Origin: Lactobacillus paragasseri
GTDB taxonomy: Bacteria; Bacillota; Bacilli; Lactobacillales; Lactobacillaceae
NCBI RefSeq assembly: GCF_003584685.1
Contig: NZ_AP018549.1
Coordinates: 744,001-808,000 of the forward strand
DNA: 64,000 nt
Direction of reading: 5' to 3'
Position 1 is the stretch's first letter. Each line of letters opens with the position of its first letter. The notes beneath the pieces were generated by a model. That model worked only from the letters and a program-made list of their open reading frames with translations. It did no database searches and was not told the origin of the DNA. The position numbers were made by a program, and so were the translations under genes. Shown here in pieces: positions 24,191 through 33,590 of this stretch.

Positions 24191-25957
24191 ATGAACATTT
24201 TCAGCAAATTGGGCTGGTTTTTCAAGCAAGAAAAAAAGAGATATATTATTGGAATTAGTTTTCTGGCTTTAACTTCGATTGCAAATTTAGTACCTCCTAG
24301 AATTTTAGGATTGATGGCTGATCAATTAGATAAGGGATCAATTAGTTGGAGTGAATATGCAGCTTTAATTTTAGCGGTTGTTGCTGCTGCGATTGTTTTG
24401 TATTTATTACGCTACTTTTGGCGTAAGCAGATTTGGGGTGGTGCGGCTGAATTAGAAAGACAAATGCGGTCACGTTTGTTTAAGCACTTTATGGTTATGG
24501 ATCGCACTTTTTATCAAAGACACCGGACTGGTGACTTAATGGCGCATGCAACAAACGACATCAATTCTATTCAAAATGTTGCGGGAGACGGCGTTTTAAC
24601 TTTAGTAGACTCATTAGTCACTGGTGGAACAACGATGATAGCAATGATTATCTTTACAGACTTTCGCTTAACTGTTATTGCACTTTTGCCACTTCCGTTT
24701 TTGGCTTTAGGGGCCTGGAAATTAGGAGATAAACTTCATTATAGCTTTGATAAGTCACAAGCGGCATTTTCTCGTTTAAATAATAAAACTCAAGAATCTG
24801 TTTCTGGAATTAAAGTATTAAAAGCTTTTGGCGAAAGCACGCAAGATTCTACTGCCTTTAATAAAATGGTAGATGAAACTATTCAAATCAATAAGAAGGT
24901 TTTTAAGTGGGATTCAATGTTTGATCCACTAGGAACTTTAATTATTGGAGCTACTTATGTAATCACAATTATTTATGGTGGTTTACTAGTAACAAATCAT
25001 ACTTTGTCAGTAGGGCAATTAGTTTCATTTATTGCTTATATTTCTAATATGGTCTGGCCAATGTTTGCGATTGGTTATTTATTTAATATTTTAGAAAGAG
25101 GATCAGCTTCTTATGATCGTGTTGAGCGTCTTTTATATGAAAGACCACAAATTACAGATGAAAATGCTGATCAAAGTTTAACAGTTAAAGATATTCAAGG
25201 TGATCTGAAATATGATATTAGATCTTTTGCCTACCCTGATGAAAAGGAAATTCCGGTTTTACAAAATATTGAGTTCACGTTAAAGCCAGGACAAACATTA
25301 GGTTTAGTTGGAAAAGTTGGAGCTGGAAAAACTACAATTATTGAGCTTTTACTTAGAGAATTTGATCACTATCAAGGCAAAATAACTTTAGGCGGACATG
25401 ATATTCGAAATATTCCGTTAAAACTACTTTTAAATGAAATTTCCTATGTACCGCAGAATAACTTTTTGTTCTCTACTTCAATTGAGAAGAATATTGCATT
25501 TTCTGATCAAGATGCAACTAAGAATAAAATAGAATCTGCAGCTCAAAAGAGTGATTTACATGATGATATTATGCAGATGCCAGCGGGCTATCAAACTTTA
25601 GTTGGAGAAAATGGTGTTTCATTGTCTGGTGGACAAAAGCAACGATTATCAATTGCTAGAGCATTATTAAAAGAAAGTCCGATTTTAATTTTAGACGATG
25701 CTCTTTCAGCAGTTGATGCAAAGACAGAAACTGCTATTTTGAATTCGCTTCGATCTGAAAGAAAAGGCAAAAAGACGCTGATTGCCGCACACCGTTTAAC
25801 CTCGGTAATGGATGCTGATTTAATTCTAGTTCTGAAAAATGGAAAGATTGTTGAAAGAGGAAAACATGCTGACTTATTGGCGCAAGATGGTTGGTATGCT
25901 GAAATGTGGCGTAAACAAGAACTACGAGCAAAGGTGGGTGAAATAGATGGACAATAA
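24191..25957 (+). CDS. heterodimeric ABC exporter, first half-transporter (BmrC/YheI-like)
   Basis: 588-residue half-transporter: about six membrane helices (1-310) followed by an ATPase domain. Walker A is VGKVGAGKTT, signature LSGGQKQR is intact, and Walker B is ILILDDALSAVD, where the catalytic glutamate after the Walker B aspartate is replaced by aspartate. H-loop IAAHRLTSV. This pattern is that of the BmrC/YheI side of heterodimeric multidrug exporters. The substrate is unknown; lactobacillar homologues are often labelled MdlB or LmrCD-like. It overlaps the next gene by 11 bases, fixing them as partners. Confidence 0.9.
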   Translation: MNIFSKLGWFFKQEKKRYIIGISFLALTSIANLVPPRILGLMADQLDKGSISWSEYAALILAVVAAAIVLYLLRYFWRKQIWGGAAELERQMRSRLFKHFMVMDRTFYQRHRTGDLMAHATNDINSIQNVAGDGVLTLVDSLVTGGTTMIAMIIFTDFRLTVIALLPLPFLALGAWKLGDKLHYSFDKSQAAFSRLNNKTQESVSGIKVLKAFGESTQDSTAFNKMVDETIQINKKVFKWDSMFDPLGTLIIGATYVITIIYGGLLVTNHTLSVGQLVSFIAYISNMVWPMFAIGYLFNILERGSASYDRVERLLYERPQITDENADQSLTVKDIQGDLKYDIRSFAYPDEKEIPVLQNIEFTLKPGQTLGLVGKVGAGKTTIIELLLREFDHYQGKITLGGHDIRNIPLKLLLNEISYVPQNNFLFSTSIEKNIAFSDQDATKNKIESAAQKSDLHDDIMQMPAGYQTLVGENGVSLSGGQKQRLSIARALLKESPILILDDALSAVDAKTETAILNSLRSERKGKKTLIAAHRLTSVMDADLILVLKNGKIVERGKHADLLAQDGWYAEMWRKQELRAKVGEIDGQ

Positions 25958-27740
25958 TGAAGAAACTAAATCAGTTTGGTCAAAGGCAATCCCGCTTAAA
26001 GAACAAATCCATATTTTTAAACGTGTTTTGAAATATGTTAAGCCTTTTAAAGTAGAGATGGGGATCGCAGTTTTTGGAGCTTTCTTAGTAAGTGTAATCA
26101 ACATGCTTTTGCCGAGAGGGCTGCAATTTTTCTTAGATAATTATTTGATTAAACAAAAAGCAACCGTTCAAATTATTATCTGGGCTGGTTTGTTGTATGG
26201 GCTGGGAACGATTATTAAGGCAGTTCTTCAGTTTATTTACCAGTATTTGTATGCACTTGGAGCTGAAAAAACGCTTGAGAGTGTCAGAAAGGATTTGTAT
26301 CGTAAGCTTCATAGTTTGGGGATGCGATATTTTGATCAGACTCCAGCTGGTTCAATTGTTTCAAGAGTTACTAATGATACGATGACTTTGAGCGATTTCT
26401 TGGGAGTGCTTTGTCAGGTAGTTATTGGAGTTTTCTCATTAGTAACTGCTTTTGTAGCAATGTATGTGACCAATAAATTTGCTGCTTTAATTGTGCTATT
26501 ATTTTTGCCAATTTTAGGTTTTGTCTTTTGGATTTATACGCAGAAAAGTTCAAAATTGTATCGTGGTTTTCGTGAACGTCTAAGTAGGATTAATACAAAT
26601 TTAAATGAGTCAATAGAAGGTGTTTCCTTAATTCAGCAATTTAAGCAAGAAAAGAGAATGACTAATCATTTTGAAAATGAAAATGGCACATTGATGAAGA
26701 CTCGCTTTAATATGATTAGGGTCAACTCATTGCTTTTATCTCCGATGACTAGTTTGCTTTATTCTTTAGCATTAGCCTTAGTGTTGATGTATTTTGGCTT
26801 TCCGCTTCAAAAGACATTTGTTCCAGCAGGGATTGTTTATGCATTTTCTCAATATGTACAGCAGTTCTTTAATCCAATTTCTACTATGATGGATCGAATG
26901 ACTTTCTTTCAAGATGGAATTGTAGCTGGAAAACGTATCTTTCGAATTATGGATGAAACAGAATATGAGCCTAAGCAAGAAGATGATAAAAATGCAGTAA
27001 TCTCTAAAGGAAAAATTGAATTTAAAAATGTTAGTTTTTCTTATGATGGCAAACATGAGATTCTTCATAATGTATCTTTTGTAGTCAACCCTGGTGAGAC
27101 TCTAGGAATTGTTGGTCATACTGGATCAGGAAAAAGCTCAATTATCAATGTGATGATGAGATTTTATGAATTTGGTAGTGGAGAAGTCCTAATTGATGAT
27201 ATTGATATTAGAAAGTTTTCGAAAAAAGAGTTACGTAAGAAATTAGGCTTGGTTTTACAGGAACCATTCATGTTTTATGGTGACATTTCTTCAAATATTC
27301 GTTTATATAATAATCAAATTACTGATCAACAAATTAAAAAAGCTGCTCAAGCAGTACAGGCTGATTCTTTTATCGAAAAGATGCCTGGTAAGTATCATGC
27401 TAAAGTGATCGAAGGCGGATCAGAACTTAGCCAAGGCCAAAGACAGTTAATTTCTTTTGCTAGAACCTTAGTAACAGATCCTAAAATTTTAGTTTTGGAT
27501 GAGGCAACAGCGAATGTTGATACTGAAACAGAAAACTTGATTCAAGATGGGTTGAAGAAGCTTCGTCAAGGTAGAACAACACTAGCAATTGCTCACCGTC
27601 TTTCTACAATTGCTGATGCTGATCAAATTATTGTTTTAGATAAAGGACGAATTGTTGAACAAGGAACACATACAGAATTATTAGAAAAGAAAGGTTACTA
27701 CTACAATCTTTATAAGTTGCAACAAAATAGCGATAAATAA
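25947..27740 (+). CDS. heterodimeric ABC exporter, second half-transporter (BmrD/YheH-like)
   Basis: 597-residue partner of the preceding half-transporter, with an N-terminal membrane domain and a C-terminal ATPase. Walker A is GHTGSGKSS, Walker B ILVLDEATANVD keeps the catalytic glutamate, H-loop is IAHRLSTIADAD, but the signature is LSQGQRQL in place of LSGGQ. Paired with the first gene this gives one competent ATP site and one degenerate site, as known for BmrCD and LmrCD. The ATG 25947 lies within the end of the upstream gene and has AAAGGTGG before it. Confidence 0.91.
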   Translation: MDNNEETKSVWSKAIPLKEQIHIFKRVLKYVKPFKVEMGIAVFGAFLVSVINMLLPRGLQFFLDNYLIKQKATVQIIIWAGLLYGLGTIIKAVLQFIYQYLYALGAEKTLESVRKDLYRKLHSLGMRYFDQTPAGSIVSRVTNDTMTLSDFLGVLCQVVIGVFSLVTAFVAMYVTNKFAALIVLLFLPILGFVFWIYTQKSSKLYRGFRERLSRINTNLNESIEGVSLIQQFKQEKRMTNHFENENGTLMKTRFNMIRVNSLLLSPMTSLLYSLALALVLMYFGFPLQKTFVPAGIVYAFSQYVQQFFNPISTMMDRMTFFQDGIVAGKRIFRIMDETEYEPKQEDDKNAVISKGKIEFKNVSFSYDGKHEILHNVSFVVNPGETLGIVGHTGSGKSSIINVMMRFYEFGSGEVLIDDIDIRKFSKKELRKKLGLVLQEPFMFYGDISSNIRLYNNQITDQQIKKAAQAVQADSFIEKMPGKYHAKVIEGGSELSQGQRQLISFARTLVTDPKILVLDEATANVDTETENLIQDGLKKLRQGRTTLAIAHRLSTIADADQIIVLDKGRIVEQGTHTELLEKKGYYYNLYKLQQNSDK

Positions 27741-27770
27741 AATGCTCGGTCAGTCGACCGAGCATTTTTA
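27741..27770 (+). terminator. terminator after the ABC exporter
   Basis: Twelve-base stem AAATGCTCGGTC / GACCGAGCATTT with an AGTC loop and T run, between convergent transcription units. Confidence 0.93.
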
Positions 27771-27793
27771 CTGCTTAAACTATTTTTAAGTTA

Positions 27794-28975
27794 TTATCTA
27801 TCGTTTAACATGTACTGACGAGTCATTGGCAAGCTTTTACCTGATGGACCTTTGGTTAATAGATATTGAATAACGTCAATGTTTCCTGATTCAAAAGATG
27901 CTGCACAGGCTTGGAGGTACATATCCCACATTCTTGCAAATCGTTCCCCCAGCATGCCTTCAACTTCTGAGCGATGGTCATTAAAGTTCTTATCCCAGAT
28001 TTCAAGAGTTCTTTGATAGTGACGACGAAGCATTTCCATATCGGCGATTTGCAAGTTAGCTTCTTCAATTCTTGAAACAATTTCTACTAAACCAGGAATG
28101 TAGCCACCGGGAAAGATATATTTATTAATCCAAGCATTAGTAGCGCCGCCTTGTTGACGAGTAATTCCATGAATTAAAGCAATACCGTGTGGCTTTAAAT
28201 ATTTAGCAACATCCTTGAAATATTCACCTAGATTTTCAGAACCAACGTGTTCAAACATTCCTACGGAAGTTACATAGTCAAAGTCACGATTACCTAATTC
28301 GCGATAATCTTCAAGTAAAACTTCTGCTTGATCTTCGAGCCCCATATCTTTAATTTTTTTGTTAACTAAATCAAATTGTTCTTGACTCAAGGTAACACCA
28401 GTAACTTTTAATCCATATTCTTTAGCTGCGGTTAACATTAGTGTCCCCCAACCACAGCCAATATCTAACAAGGTTTTACCTGGCTTTGGATCTAGCTTTT
28501 GAAGAATATGATGCACTTTTGCAATTTGAGCTGCTTCAAGATCATCTGTATTTCCGTTAGTGAAGTAGGCACATGAATAAGTCATAGTTGGATCAAGCCA
28601 TAATTTGTAGAAGTCATTTCCGATATCATAGTGACTCTGAATATCTTCTTGACTTTGTTTTTCAGTATGCTTTTGCTTAGGTAAAAATTTTCTGAATTTT
28701 GAAGCACGCATGAAAGATTGGCTACTTTCATAAGCTGCTTCGATTAACTGTTGAATACTTCCCTTGATTTCAAGGTCCTTATTCATATATGCTTCACCTA
28801 AAGCTAAAGATGCATTACTTGTAATATCTTTAAAAGGAATCTTTTTGTTAAAAATAACCTCCACTTCCGGTGTGCCATTTCCATAAACTTCTGATTTTCC
28901 ATCCCAGTAGGTAACTTTTACTGGAATATTGAATGAATGACTAAGCATCATTTTGTATAAAGGTTTTTCTAACAT
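27794..28975 (-). CDS. cfa: cyclopropane-fatty-acyl-phospholipid synthase
   Basis: Cfa transfers a methylene group from S-adenosylmethionine to double bonds of membrane phospholipid acyl chains, giving the cyclopropane (lactobacillic) acids typical of lactobacilli and linked to acid tolerance. The 393-residue protein has the SAM site [13 protein letters not shown] near residue 165, [23 protein letters not shown] before it, and [11 protein letters not shown] and FPGGYIPGL after it. The start has GGAG upstream on the minus strand. It is next to plsC in the same orientation, forming a small lipid locus. Confidence 0.96.
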   Translation of the reverse strand: MLEKPLYKMMLSHSFNIPVKVTYWDGKSEVYGNGTPEVEVIFNKKIPFKDITSNASLALGEAYMNKDLEIKGSIQQLIEAAYESSQSFMRASKFRKFLPKQKHTEKQSQEDIQSHYDIGNDFYKLWLDPTMTYSCAYFTNGNTDDLEAAQIAKVHHILQKLDPKPGKTLLDIGCGWGTLMLTAAKEYGLKVTGVTLSQEQFDLVNKKIKDMGLEDQAEVLLEDYRELGNRDFDYVTSVGMFEHVGSENLGEYFKDVAKYLKPHGIALIHGITRQQGGATNAWINKYIFPGGYIPGLVEIVSRIEEANLQIADMEMLRRHYQRTLEIWDKNFNDHRSEVEGMLGERFARMWDMYLQACAASFESGNIDVIQYLLTKGPSGKSLPMTRQYMLNDR

Positions 28976-29008
28976 TACTGATTCTCCTTTTCTACATTAG
29001 ACTATGTT

Positions 29009-29040
29009 ATTCTAACACTAAAAAACTAAAATACTAAAAA
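29009..29040 (-). promoter_or_regulatory. probable cfa promoter
   Basis: On the minus strand an extended -10 TGTTAGAAT ends at 29009. The -35 position (TTAGTA) is weak. The 66-base gap to plsC also holds three ACTAAAA repeats. Confidence 0.5.
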
Positions 29041-29041
29041 A

Positions 29042-29656
29042 TTATTTTGCAATATAGTGGAAACTAGGGTTCTGTTCCTTATCTAGTTTATCCCATGCCT
29101 CTTCTAATTGATGGTACAAGGCGGGCGTAGTTTCTTTGTTGACTTTTTCTTTGCGCGGAATATAAATAGGGTCGCCAAAACAAACCTCTAATGGTTGTCT
29201 CTTAAGTAATCCTTTAAAAGTAAGAGGCCCTTGATAGACAACAGGAACTAAAGGCTTATTGGCCATTTTAGCGATTACAAAGGCGCCACTTTTAAGTTCT
29301 TCAGAATGACGAGTTCCAGATGGAAAAATAATTAAAGAGAGGTCACTCTTTCGTAATCCTTTAACTGGAATTTTAATTGCAGAAGGTCCAGGATTATCTC
29401 TATCTACTGAAAAAGCATGTGCATGCACTAAAATAAAGCGCAGTACAGGGTTTTTAAAAAGTTCTTTTTTTGCCATAAACATAAATTCCATTGGGCTAGC
29501 GGCTAAGGCAAAAAGAATTGGCTCCCACCAAGTTCTGTGCGGTGCTACTAAAATATAGTTTCCCTTTGGAATCCGATCTTTGTGATGAACATGCAGATGT
29601 CCATTAAGTACCCATACAATAAAACGTGCAATTGGGCGAATAATTTTATAAAACAT
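29042..29656 (-). CDS. plsC: 1-acyl-sn-glycerol-3-phosphate acyltransferase
   Basis: PlsC acylates lysophosphatidic acid to phosphatidic acid at the membrane. The 204-residue protein has an N-terminal hydrophobic segment and the family blocks APHRTWWEP, AHAFSVDRDN, IIFPSGTRHSEELKSG and VPVVYQGP. The active-site motif, normally H-x4-D, reads H-R-T-W-W-E, that is H-x4-E, and FPEGTR is FPSGTR. Start at 29656 is chosen because GGAGG (29668-29664) is seven bases upstream; an in-frame ATG at 29692 lacks a site. Forms a lipid pair with cfa. Confidence 0.88.
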   Translation of the reverse strand: MFYKIIRPIARFIVWVLNGHLHVHHKDRIPKGNYILVAPHRTWWEPILFALAASPMEFMFMAKKELFKNPVLRFILVHAHAFSVDRDNPGPSAIKIPVKGLRKSDLSLIIFPSGTRHSEELKSGAFVIAKMANKPLVPVVYQGPLTFKGLLKRQPLEVCFGDPIYIPRKEKVNKETTPALYHQLEEAWDKLDKEQNPSFHYIAK

Positions 29657-29676
29657 ATTGTTTCCTCCAATTTTAT

Positions 29677-29690
29677 GTATAGTATTATAC
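29677..29690. promoter_or_regulatory. imperfect palindrome in a divergent promoter region
   Basis: GTATAGTATTATAC has matching GTATA/TATAC ends and contains, on the minus strand, a TATAAT that may be the plsC -10. It may be an operator or just overlapping -10 elements. Confidence 0.3.
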
Positions 29691-29724
29691 AATACAGCAA
29701 AGAATTTTTAGAAGGGTATAGAAA

Positions 29725-30753
29725 ATGGATCTATTAAAACCTAATGAACGAATTGACTATATGTATAATGATGATTTACGCATTATTCAAGAAAAAGATG
29801 CTTTTTCTTTTTCTTTAGATACACTTCTTCTCGGCTACTTTGCACAGATAAAAATACATGATAACTATAAAGTTGTAGATTTATGTAGTGGAAACGCCGC
29901 AGCTAGTATTTATATGTCATATTTTAATCGAGCTCATTATGATGCTGTCGAAATCCAAGCAGATATGGCTGATCAAGCAAGACGTAGCATTGAACTAAAC
30001 AAGTTGGAAAATCGAATCGAAGTACACTGCTTAAATGCTTTAGAGGCACCCAAGAAGTTGGGCAAAGATAAATATGACATGGTTGTTGTCAACCCACCTT
30101 ATTTTAAAGTTCCAAAGGGACATGTTATTAACCCAGATGAAAAAAAGGCTTTAGCAAGACATGAATTAGCAATTAATCTTGAACAAATAATAAAAGTTTC
30201 AAGCGATATGTTAAAGATGAAAGGAAAAATGTTTATGGTTCATCGTCCAGAACGTTTGGGCGAGATCATGCATTATTGTTTAGAAAACCATTTAAGTGTG
30301 AAATGGGTACAGCCATTTGTTTCAAAGAGAAACGCAGATGCAAATTTAGTGGTGGTTGAGGCAATTAGAAATACAGCTAGCGATGGCTTAACTTTAAGGG
30401 ATGCAATTGTAGTTCACAACCCAGATGGATCATTTACACCTGAGATAGAGCAAATTATTTCTGAAAATAAAAAGCAAGGGAAAGAATCTAAGAAAGAAAG
30501 CTACTACTTTTATTGTTTATTATGTAATGATGGAAGTTTTTATGGCGGTTTTACAAACGATTTAAAACATCGATTAAAAATGCATAATGAAGGAAAGGGA
30601 GCTAAGTATACGAAGTCACGGCGACCAGTAAAGATGATCTATCATGAAGAGTTTGATGATAAAAGGCTGGCTTTAAAAAGAGAGTATTGGTTTAAACATC
30701 ACTCAAGAAAATGGAAAGAAGATTTTCTAAAAGAACATAATGTGAAATTTTAA
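29725..30753 (+). CDS. fused tRNA1(Val) m6A methyltransferase-like (YabB) and GIY-YIG nuclease-like (YazA) protein
   Basis: The 342-residue protein joins two families. Residues 1-250 are a class I SAM-dependent N6-adenine methyltransferase of the TrmN6/YabB group: VVDLCSGNAAASIYM (SAM loop), DAVEIQADMADQA and the catalytic NPPY at 123-126. Residues 260-335 are a GIY-YIG domain of the UPF0213/YazA type: SYYFYCLLCNDGSFYGGFTN, HNEGKGAKYTKSRRP and the catalytic-type glutamate in LKREYWFKH (E320). In Bacillus these are neighbouring genes yabB and yazA. Likely substrates are tRNA for the first part and unknown for the second. No frameshift is seen; the fusion looks intact. Confidence 0.88.
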   Translation: MDLLKPNERIDYMYNDDLRIIQEKDAFSFSLDTLLLGYFAQIKIHDNYKVVDLCSGNAAASIYMSYFNRAHYDAVEIQADMADQARRSIELNKLENRIEVHCLNALEAPKKLGKDKYDMVVVNPPYFKVPKGHVINPDEKKALARHELAINLEQIIKVSSDMLKMKGKMFMVHRPERLGEIMHYCLENHLSVKWVQPFVSKRNADANLVVVEAIRNTASDGLTLRDAIVVHNPDGSFTPEIEQIISENKKQGKESKKESYYFYCLLCNDGSFYGGFTNDLKHRLKMHNEGKGAKYTKSRRPVKMIYHEEFDDKRLALKREYWFKHHSRKWKEDFLKEHNVKF

Positions 30754-30782
30754 TTGCATTTAAGAACTTTATTCGTTACAAT
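30754..30782 (+). promoter_or_regulatory. promoter of rpsB
   Basis: TTGCAT (30754-30759), 17 bases, TACAAT (30777-30782), starting right after the preceding stop codon. Predicted start near 30789 gives a leader of about 118 bases. Confidence 0.75.
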
Positions 30783-30821
30783 ATTTGAGTATGCATTTTG
30801 CATATTTAATTTATATCACAT

Positions 30822-30879
30822 CAAGAGCGATTAAATTCCTAGGTGCCAATTTTTGGTCAGAATTTAATACGACCTCTTG
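30822..30879 (+). ncRNA. Lacto-rpsB-type leader RNA
   Basis: A two-part stem is visible: CAAGAG (30822-30827) with CTCTTG (30874-30879), and ATTAAATTC (30830-30838) with GAATTTAAT (30860-30868), enclosing a CCAA/TTGG inner hairpin. Position upstream of rpsB in a Lactobacillales genome fits the Lacto-rpsB motif, a presumed S2 autoregulatory leader. Identification rests on location and fold; no covariance search was done. Confidence 0.65.
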
Positions 30880-30906
30880 AGAGGAATTAACCAGGAGGAA
30901 TTTTTT

Positions 30907-31692
30907 ATGACAGTTGTTACTATGAAGCAATTGCTTGAAGCAGGTGTCCACTTTGGTCACCAAACTAGAAGATGGGATCCAAAGATGGCTCCTTACATTT
31001 TCACTCAAAGAAACGGAATCTACATCATTGATTTACAAAAGACTATCAAGATGTTAGATGATGCTTACAACTATGTTAAGGCAGTTGCTCAAGACGGTGG
31101 TGTATTCTTGTTTGTTGGTACTAAGAAACAAGCACAAGACGCCGTTAAAGAAGAAGCTACACGTGCAGGTCAATACTATGTTAACCAACGTTGGTTAGGT
31201 GGTACTTTGACTAACTGGACTACTATCCAAAGCCGTGTTAAGAGATTAAAGCAATTAAAAGAAATGTCAGAAGACGGCACTTTCGATGTATTACCAAAGA
31301 AGGAAGTTGCACTTTTGACTAAGGAAATGGAAAAACTTGAAAGATTCTTAGGTGGTATCGAAGATATGCCTAGAATTCCAGATGTTATGTTTGTTGTTGA
31401 TCCTAAGAAAGAAAAGATCGCTGTTCACGAAGCAAACATTTTAGGTATTCCTGTAGTAGCTATGGTTGATACTAACACTGATCCAGATCCAATCGACGTT
31501 GTTATTCCAGCAAACGACGATGCAATTCGTGCAATTCGTTTGATTTCAGGTGCTATGGCTGACGCAATTATCGAAGGTAAGCAAGGTCAAGACGATAGCG
31601 AAGACGTTGAAAAGGAAATGGCTGATAAAGCTGCAGCTGAAAACGGTGACGAAGAATCTATCGAAGAAGTTGTAGAAAAATCAGAAGACTAA
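30907..31692 (+). CDS. rpsB: 30S ribosomal protein S2
   Basis: Small-subunit protein S2, which joins late in 30S assembly and is needed for S1 binding. The 261-residue protein has [51 protein letters not shown] and [20 protein letters not shown]. An acidic tail of about 35 residues is added at the C-terminus. The ATG at 30907 follows AGGAGG (30893-30898); an in-frame upstream start at 30877 would fall inside the leader. Followed 37 bases later by tsf. Confidence 0.97.
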   Translation: MTVVTMKQLLEAGVHFGHQTRRWDPKMAPYIFTQRNGIYIIDLQKTIKMLDDAYNYVKAVAQDGGVFLFVGTKKQAQDAVKEEATRAGQYYVNQRWLGGTLTNWTTIQSRVKRLKQLKEMSEDGTFDVLPKKEVALLTKEMEKLERFLGGIEDMPRIPDVMFVVDPKKEKIAVHEANILGIPVVAMVDTNTDPDPIDVVIPANDDAIRAIRLISGAMADAIIEGKQGQDDSEDVEKEMADKAAAENGDEESIEEVVEKSED

Positions 31693-31729
31693 TTTGTTTT
31701 TACTGTTAGTTCTGTAGGAGGACATATTA

Positions 31730-32755
31730 ATGGCAAAAATTACAGCTCAATTAGTTAAAGAATTACGTGAACGTACTGGTGCTGGCGTTATGGACGCTAA
31801 GAAAGCATTAGTAGAAGTTGACGGTGACATGGACAAGGCAGTTCAATATCTTCGTGATAAGGGTATGGCTAAGGCTGCTAAGAAAGCTGATCGTGTTGCA
31901 GCTGAAGGTTTAACTGGTGTTTACGTTGATGGTAATGTTGCAGCTATTACTGAGGTTAACTCAGAAACTGACTTCGTTTCTTCAAACGATAAGTTTGTTA
32001 AATTGGTAAATGCAGCTACTAAGACTATTGCTGAAGGTAAGCCTGCCAACATGGAAGCAGCTGAAGAATTAAAGATGGCTGATGGTACTACCTTAGCTCA
32101 ATCTTTTGTAGACGCAACTGCTACAATTGGTGAAAAGATTGTTTTGCGTCGTTTTGCTTTGGAAGAAAAGACTGATGACCAAGAATTTGGTGCTTACCAA
32201 CATAATGGCGGTCAAATTGGAGTTATCACTGTTTTAGAAGGTGCTGACGCTGCTACTGCTAAACACTTAGCAATGCATATTGCTGCTATGAGTCCTAAGG
32301 TCATTTCACCTGAAGAATTAGATGACGAATTCATTACTGATCAATTAGCTGTGATGAACCACAAGATTGATCAAGATAATGAAAGTCGTGCTTTGGTAAA
32401 CAAGAAACCATTGCCACACCTTGTTTATGGTTCAGAAAAGCAATTAAGTGATGAGATTCTAGCTAAGGCTAAGGAAGATATTAAGGCTGAACTTAAAGAA
32501 GAAGGTAAGCCTGAAAAGATTTGGGATAAGATTATTCCTGGTAAGATGCAACGCTTTATTGACGATAATACTCAAGTTGATAAGCAATTCGCAGTCTTAT
32601 CACAAAACTACATTATGGACGACAGCAAGACTGTTGGTGAATTCTTGAAGGAAAAGGGAGCTAAGTTAGTTGCTTTCCAACGTTATGAAGTTGGCGAAGG
32701 TATTGAAAAGAAGCAAGAAGACTTTGCTGCTGAAGTACGTGAACAAATGAAGTAA
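31730..32755 (+). CDS. tsf: translation elongation factor Ts
   Basis: EF-Ts exchanges GDP for GTP on EF-Tu. The 341-residue protein has the N-terminal UBA-like domain with [20 protein letters not shown], the core [14 protein letters not shown] that inserts into EF-Tu, and a C-terminal dimerisation part. Length is usual for lactobacilli and longer than the Bacillus protein. GGAGG precedes the ATG. Cotranscribed with rpsB and followed by a strong terminator. Confidence 0.97.
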   Translation: MAKITAQLVKELRERTGAGVMDAKKALVEVDGDMDKAVQYLRDKGMAKAAKKADRVAAEGLTGVYVDGNVAAITEVNSETDFVSSNDKFVKLVNAATKTIAEGKPANMEAAEELKMADGTTLAQSFVDATATIGEKIVLRRFALEEKTDDQEFGAYQHNGGQIGVITVLEGADAATAKHLAMHIAAMSPKVISPEELDDEFITDQLAVMNHKIDQDNESRALVNKKPLPHLVYGSEKQLSDEILAKAKEDIKAELKEEGKPEKIWDKIIPGKMQRFIDDNTQVDKQFAVLSQNYIMDDSKTVGEFLKEKGAKLVAFQRYEVGEGIEKKQEDFAAEVREQMK

Positions 32756-32765
32756 TTATTTACTT

Positions 32766-32802
32766 AAAAGGGAGTAACGCTAAAGCGCTGCTCCCTTTTT
32801 TT
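32766..32802 (+). terminator. terminator after tsf
   Basis: Stem AAAAGGGAG / CTCCCTTTT, extended inward through a second CGC-TAAA-GCG helix, with a long T run. Confidence 0.92.
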
Positions 32803-32828
32803 CTGTATAATATATTACAGTGATTTTA

Positions 32829-32837
32829 TGGTAAAAT
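32829..32837 (+). promoter_or_regulatory. extended -10 promoter of pyrH-frr
   Basis: TGGTAAAAT 28 bases before pyrH. No convincing -35 is seen. Confidence 0.5.
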
Positions 32838-32864
32838 GATAAAAGCATATGAGGAGGTAAATTT

Positions 32865-33590
32865 ATGAGTCAAATTAAGTACAAACGTATCATTTTAAAA
32901 GTTTCAGGAGAAGCTCTTGCTGGTGAAAAAGGTACTGGTATTAATCCAGAAGTTATTAAGCACTTAGCTGAGGAAATAAAGTCTGTACATGATATGGGCG
33001 TTGAAATCGGAATTGTTTGTGGCGGTGGAAACATGTGGCGTGGTGAAACCGGTGCAAACTTAGGGATGGAAAGAGCTCAAGCTGACTATATGGGTATGCT
33101 AGCTACAATTATGAACGGCTTAGCTTTGCAAGATGGTTTAGAAAATTTAGGTGTTCCAACTCGTGTTCAAACATCAATTGAAATGCGCCAAATTGCAGAG
33201 CCTTATATTCGTCGTAAAGCTATGCGCCACTTGGAAAAAGGACGTGTAGTTATTTTCGGTGGTGGTAATGGTAATCCTTACTTCTCAACTGATACTACTG
33301 CTGCCTTGAGAGCAGCCGAAATTGATGCTGACGTTATTTTAATGGCTAAAAATGGTGTTGACGGAGTTTACTCAGCTGATCCTAAGGTTGATCCAAATGC
33401 TAAAAAGTATTCTGAATTAACTCAACTTGATTTGATTTCAAAGAATTTAAAGGTAATGGATAGTACAGCTAGTTCGCTATCTATGGATAATAATATTCCT
33501 TTAGTTGTCTTTAATGTTAATAAGCCTGGTAACATTAAGAAAGTTGTTATGGGCGAAAATATTGGTACTGTAATTAAGGGTGATAAATAA
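32865..33590 (+). CDS. pyrH: uridylate kinase
   Basis: UMP kinase makes UDP from UMP, essential for all pyrimidine nucleotides; homohexamer of the amino-acid-kinase fold. The 241-residue protein has [16 protein letters not shown], the glycine-rich [30 protein letters not shown] (nucleotide site) and [14 protein letters not shown]. The TAA stop overlaps the ATG of frr by one base. Ribosome site GAGGAGG. Confidence 0.97.
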   Translation: MSQIKYKRIILKVSGEALAGEKGTGINPEVIKHLAEEIKSVHDMGVEIGIVCGGGNMWRGETGANLGMERAQADYMGMLATIMNGLALQDGLENLGVPTRVQTSIEMRQIAEPYIRRKAMRHLEKGRVVIFGGGNGNPYFSTDTTAALRAAEIDADVILMAKNGVDGVYSADPKVDPNAKKYSELTQLDLISKNLKVMDSTASSLSMDNNIPLVVFNVNKPGNIKKVVMGENIGTVIKGDK

